Source: Sulfidibacterium sp964456625
Lineage (GTDB): Bacteria; Bacteroidota; Bacteroidia; Bacteroidales; F082
DNA length: 8,392 bases
NCBI GenBank assembly: GCA_964456625.1
Contig: CAYWBO010000099.1
Location: 1 to 8,392 of the forward strand
Direction of reading: 5' to 3'
Below are positions 1-5,977 of the stretch, in pieces. The notes beneath the pieces were generated by a model. It was not told the origin of the DNA. It did no database searches and saw only the letters and a program-made list of their open reading frames with translations. Numbering within the stretch: position 1 is the first letter of the stretch; each line of letters begins with the position of its first letter. Made by a program: the position numbers and the translations under genes.

Positions 1-2
1 CA

Positions 3-53
3 AAAGATTATGCTGGAGAATCTGGCTTGGTAAGAATAGACCTTCTGTATTAA
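3..53 (+). CDS. C-terminal fragment of a probable REP-associated tyrosine transposase (RAYT, IS200-like Y1 family)
   Basis: Only the last 16 codons and the TAA stop (51-53) lie in the window; the gene enters from the left. The visible peptide is KDYAGESGLVRIDLLY. From memory of the family, Bacteroidota RAYT proteins commonly end with a tail of the form SSA-x-DYAG-x-x-GL-x-x-I-D, which this matches. RAYTs are single-copy HUH/Y1 single-strand transposases that act on REP hairpins, and two hairpins follow the stop directly, which fits. The catalytic HUH motif and tyrosine would lie outside the window, so activity cannot be judged. The other two forward frames also end within about 66 bases (stops at 31-33 and 64-66) but give no recognisable peptide. 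The assignment rests on a short tail and is tentative. Confidence 0.5.
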   Translation, partial: KDYAGESGLVRIDLLY

Positions 54-90
54 AAATACAGGCCTAAATACATCCTCGTTGCAAACGAGG
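45..90. repeat. Two adjacent hairpins, probable REP-type repeats next to the transposase
   Basis: Hairpin 1 has stem CTGTATT (45-51) and AATACAG (55-61) around AAA. Hairpin 2 has stem CCTCGTT (74-80) and AACGAGG (84-90) around GCA. Both stems are perfect 7-bp inverted repeats. Hairpin 2 is GC-rich and stands out in an AT-rich stretch; it is followed by a G-rich segment and TTTTT (101-105). Paired hairpins downstream of a RAYT gene are the usual REP arrangement. They lie between convergent genes and could also end transcription from either side, although no T-run directly abuts a stem. No second copy occurs elsewhere in this window. Confidence 0.5.
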
Positions 91-104
91 ACGGGTGGGG
101 TTTT

Positions 105-470
105 TCATTGTTTGATTTGGATTTTAGAAATTGTAATGTCATATTTGAATGTATTCCCAATATTAAATTGGCTACTATCACATATTGAAGATCGATATCC
201 GCTATAAGTTACTTCGCTTCCAGGTGTAATGTCCTTTACTATTTCCTGATTGCAGATCATGTCAAAAATATACATTGGACCTGGTTGCATTTTATAGATA
301 TAGAATGTTCCATTCAACGAATCGTTTAGTAAAGTGCCTGTCAGATCTGAAACATAGGTCTTTTTTGCACTATCACATCCACAATTTTTCACGATTTTGT
401 CTTTTTCACAGCTAAAGGCCATAAGGGTGATAAACCCGCACATAAGTAGGATTTTTAATATTGTTTTCAT
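105..470 (-). CDS. Small cysteine-containing lipoprotein of unknown function
   Basis: A 121-residue protein with a type II signal peptide: basic start (MKTILK), hydrophobic core to about residue 19, and lipobox AFSC with the lipidated cysteine at 21. The next residues, CEKDK, are charged, as is common in Bacteroidota lipoproteins; whether it is sorted to the cell surface cannot be decided. The mature part has four further cysteines (30, 32, 73, 97), which could form two disulfides in the periplasm, and a run of beta-prone segments rich in Tyr and Ile. I recognise no domain family. The gene is clearly more AT-rich than the metabolic genes to its right. It stands alone beside a transposase remnant, which suggests recent acquisition or accessory status. 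No TAnnTTTG element is evident upstream. The start at 470 gives the complete signal peptide. Confidence 0.8.
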   Translation of the reverse strand: MKTILKILLMCGFITLMAFSCEKDKIVKNCGCDSAKKTYVSDLTGTLLNDSLNGTFYIYKMQPGPMYIFDMICNQEIVKDITPGSEVTYSGYRSSICDSSQFNIGNTFKYDITISKIQIKQ

Positions 471-511
471 ATCAATAAATGTTTAGTGAATTTTTGGGTT
501 AACAAGCCTCA

Positions 512-527
512 ATAGAATTTATTCTAT
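512..527. promoter_or_regulatory. Perfect 7-bp inverted repeat upstream of the lipoprotein gene
   Basis: ATAGAAT and ATTCTAT face each other across TT, giving the palindrome ATAGAATTTATTCTAT. It lies 41 bases upstream of the lipoprotein start, where an operator for its promoter could sit. An AT-only dyad of this size can occur by chance in AT-rich DNA, so a regulatory role is only a possibility. Confidence 0.3.
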
Positions 528-807
528 AAAAGTTTTTGTCCGTGAGCAAAAAGGGAATGCTTAGGGCGGGCGGAGCTTCGTTATAGTACGAAATAAGAAC
601 ATCAGGTTTTTGGGCTTAAATAATTGGTGCTAAGGTAAATAATTATCTTCTAAAAAGCAATTTTTTCTATGAATTTTTGTTGATGAGAGGGAATTTTTTA
701 AGATGGATTAGGGCTTCCGGATCAGAATAAGCGGGTTTTGGGAAAATCATTTTTTGGGAACGGAAATACAGTTAGGGGAGTCCATAAGGCTTTTACACTT
801 AAAATTT

Positions 808-815
808 TATATTTG
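808..815 (+). promoter_or_regulatory. Bacteroidota -7 promoter element for the XdhC gene
   Basis: TATATTTG matches the TAnnTTTG consensus exactly and ends 16 bases before the ATG at 832, implying a very short leader. The -33 region (near 786-792) is only T-rich, without a clear TTG. There is no Shine-Dalgarno sequence before the start. Confidence 0.55.
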
Positions 816-831
816 TCATTAAAATTGCCCC

Positions 832-1791
832 ATGAAGAAAGTTTTTCCTTTCATAAAAGAGCGACTGAGCCGGGACATTCCTGTGATGCTGATGACGGTA
901 ATTCAAAGGAACGGCAGCAGCCCGGGAAAAGTCGGGTTTAAAATGGCTGTGGCTGCGGATGGCGAAATTATCGGTTCCATCGGCGGCGGGACCATGGAAC
1001 ATGTGCTGGTCGAAAGGGCTAAGAAACAACTGCAAAATCCCACGGCCTTGACGCCGTATTTACTGCTTCAGGACCATGATCCGGATGCCAAAGACAACCG
1101 TTCGGGGATGATCTGTTCCGGAAGCCAGTATGTGGCTTTTTTGCCTTTGGAGCAGAAAGATCTGTCTTTGGTGGAACAGATCTGTTCCGCCCTGGATTCG
1201 GGTGAAAAGGCCGTTTTTCAGCTCTCCCCGAAAGGGATGACGCTGACGAAGGATGCGCAGATGCCCGAGCCTAAAATCAGCATGGTAAACAATCAGGATG
1301 ACTGGGAATACCGGGAACAGATGGGCATGCCCGACACCCTTTACATCTTTGGTGGCGGACATGTGGGGCTTGCCGTCAGCCGGGTTTTCAGGAACCTGGG
1401 ATTTTACGTGAAGATCTTCGACAACCGCGAAAACATCAATACGCTGAAGGAAAATACCTTCGCCCACGAAAAACAGATCGTTGATTACAAGGAAGTGGGA
1501 GTGCTGGTGCCTGACGGATTTAATGTGTATGTGGTTATCGTTACTTTTTCGCACAAAAGCGATCAGATGGTGCTCTGGCAGATGCTGGGCAAGAAGATCA
1601 AATACCTGGGCATGATGGGCAGCGAAATGAAAGTAAAAACCATTTTTGAGAAGCTGCGCGAAGAAAGCGTTCCGCAGGAACAACTGGACCGGGTGTTTGC
1701 GCCCATCGGACTGGCGATCAACAGTGCCAGCCCGGAGGAAGTGGCCGTCAGCATTGCTGCGCAGATTATCTCTGTAAAGAATGGCCAGTAA
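832..1791 (+). CDS. xdhC: XdhC/CoxI-family molybdenum hydroxylase maturation protein
   Basis: A 319-residue cytoplasmic protein with the two-domain layout of the XdhC family. The N-terminal XdhC_CoxI domain shows GSSPGKVGFKM (28-38), GSIGGGTME (48-56) and a GMICSG cysteine motif (92-97; many relatives have GMxCGG). The C-terminal Rossmann-like domain starts at LYIFGGGHVG (170-179), followed by FDNRE (196-200), the SHKSD segment (240-244), APIGL (290-294) and SPEEVAVSIAAQI (300-312). Studied members bind molybdenum cofactor, promote its sulfuration and hand it to xanthine dehydrogenase-type enzymes. No molybdoenzyme or cofactor synthesis gene lies nearby, so the client enzyme is encoded elsewhere or the protein has another role. 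It appears to be its own transcription unit, with a good -7 element just upstream and 153 bp before the next gene. The length is close to that of typical two-domain members. The gene symbol is by family; orthology to a characterised xdhC is not shown. Confidence 0.88.
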   Translation: MKKVFPFIKERLSRDIPVMLMTVIQRNGSSPGKVGFKMAVAADGEIIGSIGGGTMEHVLVERAKKQLQNPTALTPYLLLQDHDPDAKDNRSGMICSGSQYVAFLPLEQKDLSLVEQICSALDSGEKAVFQLSPKGMTLTKDAQMPEPKISMVNNQDDWEYREQMGMPDTLYIFGGGHVGLAVSRVFRNLGFYVKIFDNRENINTLKENTFAHEKQIVDYKEVGVLVPDGFNVYVVIVTFSHKSDQMVLWQMLGKKIKYLGMMGSEMKVKTIFEKLREESVPQEQLDRVFAPIGLAINSASPEEVAVSIAAQIISVKNGQ

Positions 1792-1897
1792 CGCGTCAAA
1801 CAAAATGTTACCGGCAATCGGAAATTTATGGAATGTTATTAATGACTAAATTCACACAGGTTCTGTTATACTGGAGTGGCAGGAAACGTAAGATTTA

Positions 1898-1905
1898 TAT
1901 TTTTG
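1898..1905 (+). promoter_or_regulatory. Bacteroidota -7 promoter element for the membrane protein gene
   Basis: TATTTTTG fits TAnnTTTG and lies 39 bases before the ATG at 1945. A possible weak -33 is TGG at 1877-1879. This makes the downstream gene independently transcribed rather than an operon partner of the XdhC gene. Confidence 0.5.
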
Positions 1906-1944
1906 CACTTTTAAAATCTCATACCGGAGCATAACGAAAAGGCT

Positions 1945-2451
1945 ATGCCGCACTACTTAAAAATAATTCAGGTCTTCATCCTGGCCGGGGTCAAATACTT
2001 TTATGCTCCGATTTACGGCGTCGCCATTCATGTTGGTTTCTGGTACAATTTCTTTGCATTGATAGCAGGCGGGACGCTCGCCTTCATGACGTACTATCAT
2101 TTTTCGAAAATTGTACTGGTACTTTCTACGCGGCTGGGGCCTGTTTTTAAATCGGCGTTACCGGATTCCTGGTACGAAGCACGTCAGCGCAGGAAAATTA
2201 AACGACAGATCCGGAGAAGCCAGCGCCGGAAATTTACGTGGTGGAATAAATTCATGATTAAATTCAGACGCCATTACGGCATGTGGGGCATCATCCTGCT
2301 CACCCCGGTTTTTCTTTCCCTGCCCGTTGGCGCGTTTTTGCTGCGTAAGTATTACATCGGTAATAAGAAATCGGTCCCCCTGGCCCTGCTTTTTATCGTT
2401 ATCGAAGGTTTTATGCTTTGTGTGATCTATTCGTACATTTTCAAAAAATAA
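1945..2451 (+). CDS. Multi-pass membrane protein of unknown function with a basic cytoplasmic loop
   Basis: A 168-residue protein. Hydrophobic segments lie at about 8-28, 30-62 (one or two passes), 111-133 and 143-165. Between them is a strikingly basic stretch, residues 80-96, where 11 of 17 residues are Arg or Lys; by the positive-inside rule this loop is cytoplasmic. The third hydrophobic segment contains LLTPVFLSLPVG (118-129), with two prolines. The YGMWGI...LTP...LPVG pattern reminds me of small membrane proteins annotated as putative small multidrug exporters (PF06695-like), but I cannot confirm this and no transport function should be assumed. The ATG at 1945 is the first start after the -7 element. 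It converges with the outer-membrane protein gene across the repeat and the gap. The gene looks complete. Confidence 0.8.
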   Translation: MPHYLKIIQVFILAGVKYFYAPIYGVAIHVGFWYNFFALIAGGTLAFMTYYHFSKIVLVLSTRLGPVFKSALPDSWYEARQRRKIKRQIRRSQRRKFTWWNKFMIKFRRHYGMWGIILLTPVFLSLPVGAFLLRKYYIGNKKSVPLALLFIVIEGFMLCVIYSYIFKK

Positions 2452-2534
2452 GTTTCGGTTCCTGATCGTTGATTCTGAAACATTCCCTTCATCAGTTTAA
2501 GTTTTGAATTCATTGTGTTGTCTCCCCACAGCAG

Positions 2535-2655
2535 ACTTGTCATTTCGCGACATAAACCTGTCATTTCGCAACATAAACTTGTCATCATGAGATACAAATC
2601 TGTCATCATGAAACACAGACTTGTTATCATGGAACATAAACCTGGCATCATGAAA
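2535..2655. repeat. 21-bp tandem repeat (minisatellite) running into the assembly gap
   Basis: Five full units and a partial sixth, head to tail without spacers: 2535-2555, 2556-2576, 2577-2597, 2598-2618, 2619-2639, and 2640 into the gap. Units share the frame AC[CT]TGTCAT at the start and an A-rich end (often ACATAA). Two sub-types occur: units 1-2 have TTCGC in the middle, while units 3-6 have CATGA or CATGG. The array lies between convergent genes. As 21 is a multiple of three, it reads as an open heptapeptide repeat on both strands, but no start, signal or family supports translation. The true copy number is hidden by the N run. Confidence 0.9.
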
Positions 2656-2755
2656 NNNNNNNNNNNNNNNNNNNNNNNNNNNNNNNNNNNNNNNNNNNNN
2701 NNNNNNNNNNNNNNNNNNNNNNNNNNNNNNNNNNNNNNNNNNNNNNNNNNNNNNN
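2656..2755. other. Assembly gap (100 N)
   Basis: Exactly 100 unknown bases, the conventional filler for a gap of unknown size. Its left side is the 21-bp tandem array, which probably caused the break. Its right side is the coding sequence of an outer-membrane protein. Any reading frame drawn through it is meaningless. Confidence 0.97.
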
Positions 2756-3450
2756 ACGCCGGGGTTGAAGATGAGAGAATAAGCCTCCTGTCCGGCGGTT
2801 TTTGTGTTTTGATAATGATAAGCAAAACCTCCTATGAGCTGCAGCTGATGGTTGAAAACGTAATACCCCAGCTCGGAGTCCACAAAGTAATCGTTTTGAA
2901 AGGAACGGCCACCGGAAAAGCTGTTTTGATATTGCAGGTCGGTGTCCCAGGAAAGGTCGTCGGAAAACTGCCGGGTGAGCGCAAATCCCCCGGCATAGGA
3001 GGAAACCCGGGTCTCCGGACCGGGGACAAATCCCGGTTTCAGTACCGGCGCATACAGGCCGGACCAGTTTCCGCCGTAAATAAAGGATGCGGCAAATTTT
3101 TTATTATCGAAAAACAGGTATTTCAAACCAAAGGAAAGCGAACTCAGGTCGGAGGTGATGAACGTACCGATTTCAAAGTTTTTGAAAGGGCTGTAAGTGC
3201 CACGGAGAAATAATTCCCGGGAAGTGATCAGGCTGTCGTGGTTGGCCGTATAAAAGTACCGATTTCCGTGGTCGTTAAAAGCACTCATCGACGACATCCA
3301 GGAAAACGAAGGTTCTATTTCCAGATGATTTTGATCAATGGTGTAAGCATTATAGGTTGCCAGTTTAGAAGCCGAGATGCCGGACACCTGGGCAAAGGAT
3401 TTCACACTGAAGATGCAGGCCAGAACGATAAAAAGTAACAGTTTCCTCAC
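2756..3450 (-). CDS. Outer-membrane beta-barrel protein, C-terminus missing in the gap
   Basis: The N-terminal 231 or so residues of an exported protein. The signal peptide is residues 1-20 (MRKLLLFIV... ending SFA, then Q). After it come alternating aromatic/polar strands typical of an outer-membrane barrel, for example a segment around 83-115 (FLRGTYSPFKNFEIGTF, then SLSFGLKYLFF), the turn-rich region near 137-148, and a run of strands at about 150-225. The layout (strand, local description of the state, strand, model parameters) recalls the transporter-like barrels of the phenol MetA-pathway superfamily (PF13557), but this is only an impression. The reading frame stays open to the gap; the 3' end and stop are not in the sequence. 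Past the gap, the apparent continuation is the 21-bp repeat read in frame and should not be taken as the C-terminus. A TAnnTTTG element sits 22 bases upstream of the start. Its cargo is unknown. Confidence 0.82.
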
Positions 3451-3472
3451 GGTTTTTCAATTATTTTTTTCG

Positions 3473-3480
3473 CAAAAGTA
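3473..3480 (-). promoter_or_regulatory. Bacteroidota -7 promoter element for the outer-membrane protein gene
   Basis: On the minus strand the sequence is TACTTTTG, an exact TAnnTTTG match, 22 bases upstream of the ATG at 3450. It lies in the 88-bp gap between this gene and the end of the acyl-CoA synthetase gene, so the two same-strand genes need not form one operon. No well-placed -33 TTG is seen. Confidence 0.5.
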
Positions 3481-3538
3481 GCGGGTATTCCTAATTCAGC
3501 AGGTACCCAAATTCCGGTAATTAAAATCCGTGAACCCT

Positions 3539-5341
3539 TTATTTTTCCGGGTTCTCTTTCGGATAAATTTCGTCAATCATCTCCTGATATCTTTCGGCGA
3601 TGACCTTTCTTTTCAGTTTCAGGGTCGGTGCCAGTTCGCCGGTTTCGGGCGTCCAGTTTTCACTCACCAGCCGGAAGATTTTGATCTGTTCCGTATGCCC
3701 CAGCATCTTATTGTATTTGTCCACTTCTTCCTGGTAACGGTCGATGACTTTGGGTTTGCGTACCAGATCGTTATTATCACGATAGGTGATATGGTGCAGG
3801 AAACACCATTTGTATAGATATTCAAAATTGGGAACGATGAGTGCTGCCGTCAGTTTCTGGTTGTCGCCGATGACCATCAGCTGCTCGATGAACATGGATT
3901 CCTTAAAGACATTTTCTACCATTTGCGGGGCCACATATTTGCCGCCCGAAAGTTTGAAGATCTCTTTCTTGCGGTCGGTGATGCGCAACATGTTCGTTTC
4001 GTCCAGCTCACCGATATCACCGGTATGAAACCATCCATCTTTGTCAATAGCTTCTTTTGTTTTTTTGGGATCTTTGTAATAGCCCTGCATCACATTGTCG
4101 CCCTTCACCAGCACTTCCCCGTCGTCGGCGATTTTTACCGTGACGCCTTTGGCCACCACACCCACCCATCCGAAACGGACTTCGGGATAAAAGCATTTGT
4201 TGGCTGCCACCACGGGAGAGGTTTCCGTCAGTCCGTAACCTTCCTGGACAAAGATGCCGGCGGCCCAGAAGATCCGCGCGAGCCGCGGTTGCAGGGCGGC
4301 ACCCCCGGAGATGACATTTTTCAGAGAACCGCCCAGCGCCTCGCGCCATTTGTTCAACACGAGTTTCCGCGCCAGTGATAATTTCATGTTGTACAGAAAG
4401 CTCCGGTTTTTCGGATTCGGATCAAAAGCGTCGCCAACCCCTACGGACCAGAAGAAGATCCTTTTTTTCATCCCGGTCAGCTCTCGCCCCATCAGAATGA
4501 TCCGGTCGTAGATCTTTTCAAAAACCCGCGGCACGGTAATAAAAGCGTGGGCTTTGATCTCTTTCAGGTTGTCGATGATGGTGTCGATGTTTTCGGCATA
4601 ATAGATCTGCATGCCCACCGATTGCCACACGTAATTGCCGGTGCGTTCCAGAATGTGGCACAACGGCAGGAAACTGAGGGCCTTGTCGCCCGGTTGCAAA
4701 CCGGAAAGATAGTCGTGCGCCATAAAAACATTACTGACGATATTCTTATGGGTCAGCATTACGCCTTTGGAAAGTCCGGTGGTCCCGGAGGTATAGATCA
4801 GCGTCAGCAGGTCATCTTCCGTGACATCCTCTCTGCGGCGTTCCAGCTCGGCGCGGAGCCTGGGTTCATTTTTCGCCCCGAGAGCTAAAATCTCTTTCCA
4901 GTGGCTGACATGTTTGAGCTCATCAAGCGAATAGATCGCTTCCAGGGTGTCGATTTCCTTTACAAAATGTTTCAGCTTGTTGTAGAGCTGACGGTCCGAG
5001 ACGATCAGCAGCCGGGAATCGGAATGAGAAAGAATGTGCCGGTATTCCTCCAGGCTGATGGTGGGATAGATGCTCACATGAACACAACCGATCTGCGACA
5101 TGCCGAAATCCATGAAATTCCATTCCGGCCGGTTGTTGCTGACGGTAGCAATTTTATCCCCTTTTTGAAATCCCATCTCCAGCAACCCCAGGCTGAAATG
5201 ATCCACGTAAGTGCGGTAATCCTGTGTGCTGAAGGTTTCCCATCGGCCATGCCGCTTTACGGCAAGGGCTGCTTCCGACGGGAATTTTTCTTCCGCCTGA
5301 GTCAGGAAATCGAAAGTCCTTTTTATCTTTGTTGAACTCAT
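3539..5341 (-). CDS. fadD: Long-chain fatty acid-CoA ligase (AMP-forming acyl-CoA synthetase)
   Basis: A complete 600-residue member of the ANL adenylate-forming superfamily. It activates a fatty acid with ATP to acyl-AMP, then transfers it to CoA, feeding lipid synthesis or beta-oxidation. Motifs in order: phosphate-binding loop YTSGTTGLSKG (183-193), the LPLCHILERTG segment (225-235), adenine-binding GYGLTETSP (368-376), the GEVLVKGDNVMQGYY region (408-422), ribose-binding WFHTGD (437-442), the hinge TDRKKEIFKLSGGKYVAP (455-472), and a C-terminal Lys-rich PTLKLKRK (572-579) near the catalytic lysine position. No signal peptide or membrane span, so it is cytoplasmic or peripherally membrane-bound. 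The length and the insert around 285-340 fit the long-chain (FadD15/ACSL-like) branch of about 600 residues rather than short/medium-chain ligases. Chain length cannot be read from the sequence. It follows no operon partner; the outer-membrane gene lies downstream on the same strand. The symbol is by family. Confidence 0.93.
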   Translation of the reverse strand: MSSTKIKRTFDFLTQAEEKFPSEAALAVKRHGRWETFSTQDYRTYVDHFSLGLLEMGFQKGDKIATVSNNRPEWNFMDFGMSQIGCVHVSIYPTISLEEYRHILSHSDSRLLIVSDRQLYNKLKHFVKEIDTLEAIYSLDELKHVSHWKEILALGAKNEPRLRAELERRREDVTEDDLLTLIYTSGTTGLSKGVMLTHKNIVSNVFMAHDYLSGLQPGDKALSFLPLCHILERTGNYVWQSVGMQIYYAENIDTIIDNLKEIKAHAFITVPRVFEKIYDRIILMGRELTGMKKRIFFWSVGVGDAFDPNPKNRSFLYNMKLSLARKLVLNKWREALGGSLKNVISGGAALQPRLARIFWAAGIFVQEGYGLTETSPVVAANKCFYPEVRFGWVGVVAKGVTVKIADDGEVLVKGDNVMQGYYKDPKKTKEAIDKDGWFHTGDIGELDETNMLRITDRKKEIFKLSGGKYVAPQMVENVFKESMFIEQLMVIGDNQKLTAALIVPNFEYLYKWCFLHHITYRDNNDLVRKPKVIDRYQEEVDKYNKMLGHTEQIKIFRLVSENWTPETGELAPTLKLKRKVIAERYQEMIDEIYPKENPEK

Positions 5342-5458
5342 GTTGATAACGGTTTAAAACCTGAACGATTGTTGTTTAACGTGCGATCTCATTACTAAAA
5401 TAATAAAAATTTTTGCTTTTCGTTCAGTATTTGGAAATATTAACAGACAGACGTCGTT

Positions 5459-5466
5459 TATCTTTA
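5459..5466 (+). promoter_or_regulatory. Possible -7 promoter element for the small barrel protein gene
   Basis: TATCTTTA matches TAnnTTTG at seven of eight positions (last G is A) and lies 16 bases before the ATG at 5483, the same spacing as the XdhC promoter. A TTTG at 5430-5433 is too far upstream (25 bases) for a standard -33. Tentative. Confidence 0.35.
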
Positions 5467-5482
5467 AACTAAATCGGAAATT

Positions 5483-5977
5483 ATGAAAAAGATATTGTTT
5501 TTAATGAGTTTTTTGATGATAAGTGTCATTACTTACGCGCAAGCCGTGGATTCGGCATCGTATCCGGTGGGAAAAGCCCCGTTGAATAAAGGAGATAAGC
5601 AAATTAATTTCGGTCTGGGTCTGGATACGGACGGGCTGCCTATTTATGCCCAGCTGGATTTTGCCGTCAGTCCGGATATCACCGTCAGTCCGATGGCGGC
5701 GTTAACGGCAGGCAACGCTTACAGTTTTACAACCATTGGCGTTCACAGTGACTACCACTTCAACAGCCTGTTGGACATTCCTTCCAACTGGGATTTTTAT
5801 GCAGGCGTGAATCTGGGCTTCCGTTTTTACATGAGTTCACACAGCGGCACCGGTCCGCTGGATTTGGGGCTGCAGGTCGGGGGCCGTTACTACTGGAACA
5901 ACGATTGGGGTATCAACCTTGAATTTGGCGGTGGCGCCGGATTTGGAGGCCGTGTGGGCGTTTCCAAAAAACTTTAA
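5483..5977 (+). CDS. Small outer-membrane beta-barrel protein
   Basis: A 164-residue exported protein. The signal peptide is residues 1-19 or 1-20 (MKKILFLMSF... ending TYAQ). The mature part of about 144 residues is a succession of short amphipathic strands with Gly and aromatic residues: around 40-62, 63-90, 100-125 and 126-160. It includes YAGVNLGFRFY and GGRYYWNNDWGINLEFGGG-type strand pairs separated by tight turns. Size and pattern fit an eight-stranded barrel of the OmpA/OmpW-like or PF13505 kind; no OmpA peptidoglycan-binding domain follows. The role is unknown; such proteins often stabilise the envelope or let small hydrophobic molecules pass. The gene is divergent from the acyl-CoA synthetase across 141 bp and convergent with the symporter gene, whose stop codon overlaps its own. 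The C-terminus SKKL lacks the usual terminal aromatic residue. Confidence 0.8.
   Translation: MKKILFLMSFLMISVITYAQAVDSASYPVGKAPLNKGDKQINFGLGLDTDGLPIYAQLDFAVSPDITVSPMAALTAGNAYSFTTIGVHSDYHFNSLLDIPSNWDFYAGVNLGFRFYMSSHSGTGPLDLGLQVGGRYYWNNDWGINLEFGGGAGFGGRVGVSKKL

Larger units (their letters stand above)
471..831. other. AT-rich intergenic region between divergent genes
   Basis: About 360 bp without a convincing gene. The lipoprotein is transcribed leftward from its left side and the XdhC gene rightward from its right side. It holds a perfect palindrome at 512-527, a weak inverted repeat TTCGT (577-581) / ACGAA (588-592), a direct repeat of AATAATT near 620-650, and a promoter element at 808-815. 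A more GC-rich patch around 560-580 sits within AT-rich DNA, which may mean a degraded insertion. A short open frame at 738-941 has no features of a gene and overlaps the XdhC start. Confidence 0.6.

Noticed and set aside
541..660. Integron attC-like site or small RNA in the left intergenic region
   Set aside because: Only a 5-bp inverted repeat is present, without the conserved attC core sites, and no stable extended fold is visible by eye.
1060..1803. Minus-strand open frame of 247 codons opposite the XdhC gene
   Set aside because: The forward frame has the XdhC family motifs from end to end; the reverse frame is His/Phe-rich with no recognisable fold.
2452..2481. Possible terminator hairpin after the membrane protein gene
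   Set aside because: GTTTC and GAAAC pair over only 5 bp with a 20-base loop and no following T-run.
2535..2655. CRISPR array
   Set aside because: Units are contiguous 21-mers with no spacers, diverge from each other, and no cas gene is present.
2515..3213. Forward-strand open frame of 232 codons across the repeat and gap
   Set aside because: It consists of the repeat, the N run and the antisense of the outer-membrane gene; it has no signal or family motif.
3923..4378. Forward open frames opposite the acyl-CoA synthetase
   Set aside because: All adenylation motifs lie in the minus frame; the forward frames are composition-driven shadows.
3539..5341. Operon of acyl-CoA synthetase with the outer-membrane protein as a fatty-acid uptake pair
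   Set aside because: The genes share a strand, but an exact -7 element lies between them and nothing in the barrel fragment identifies it as a FadL-type fatty acid channel.
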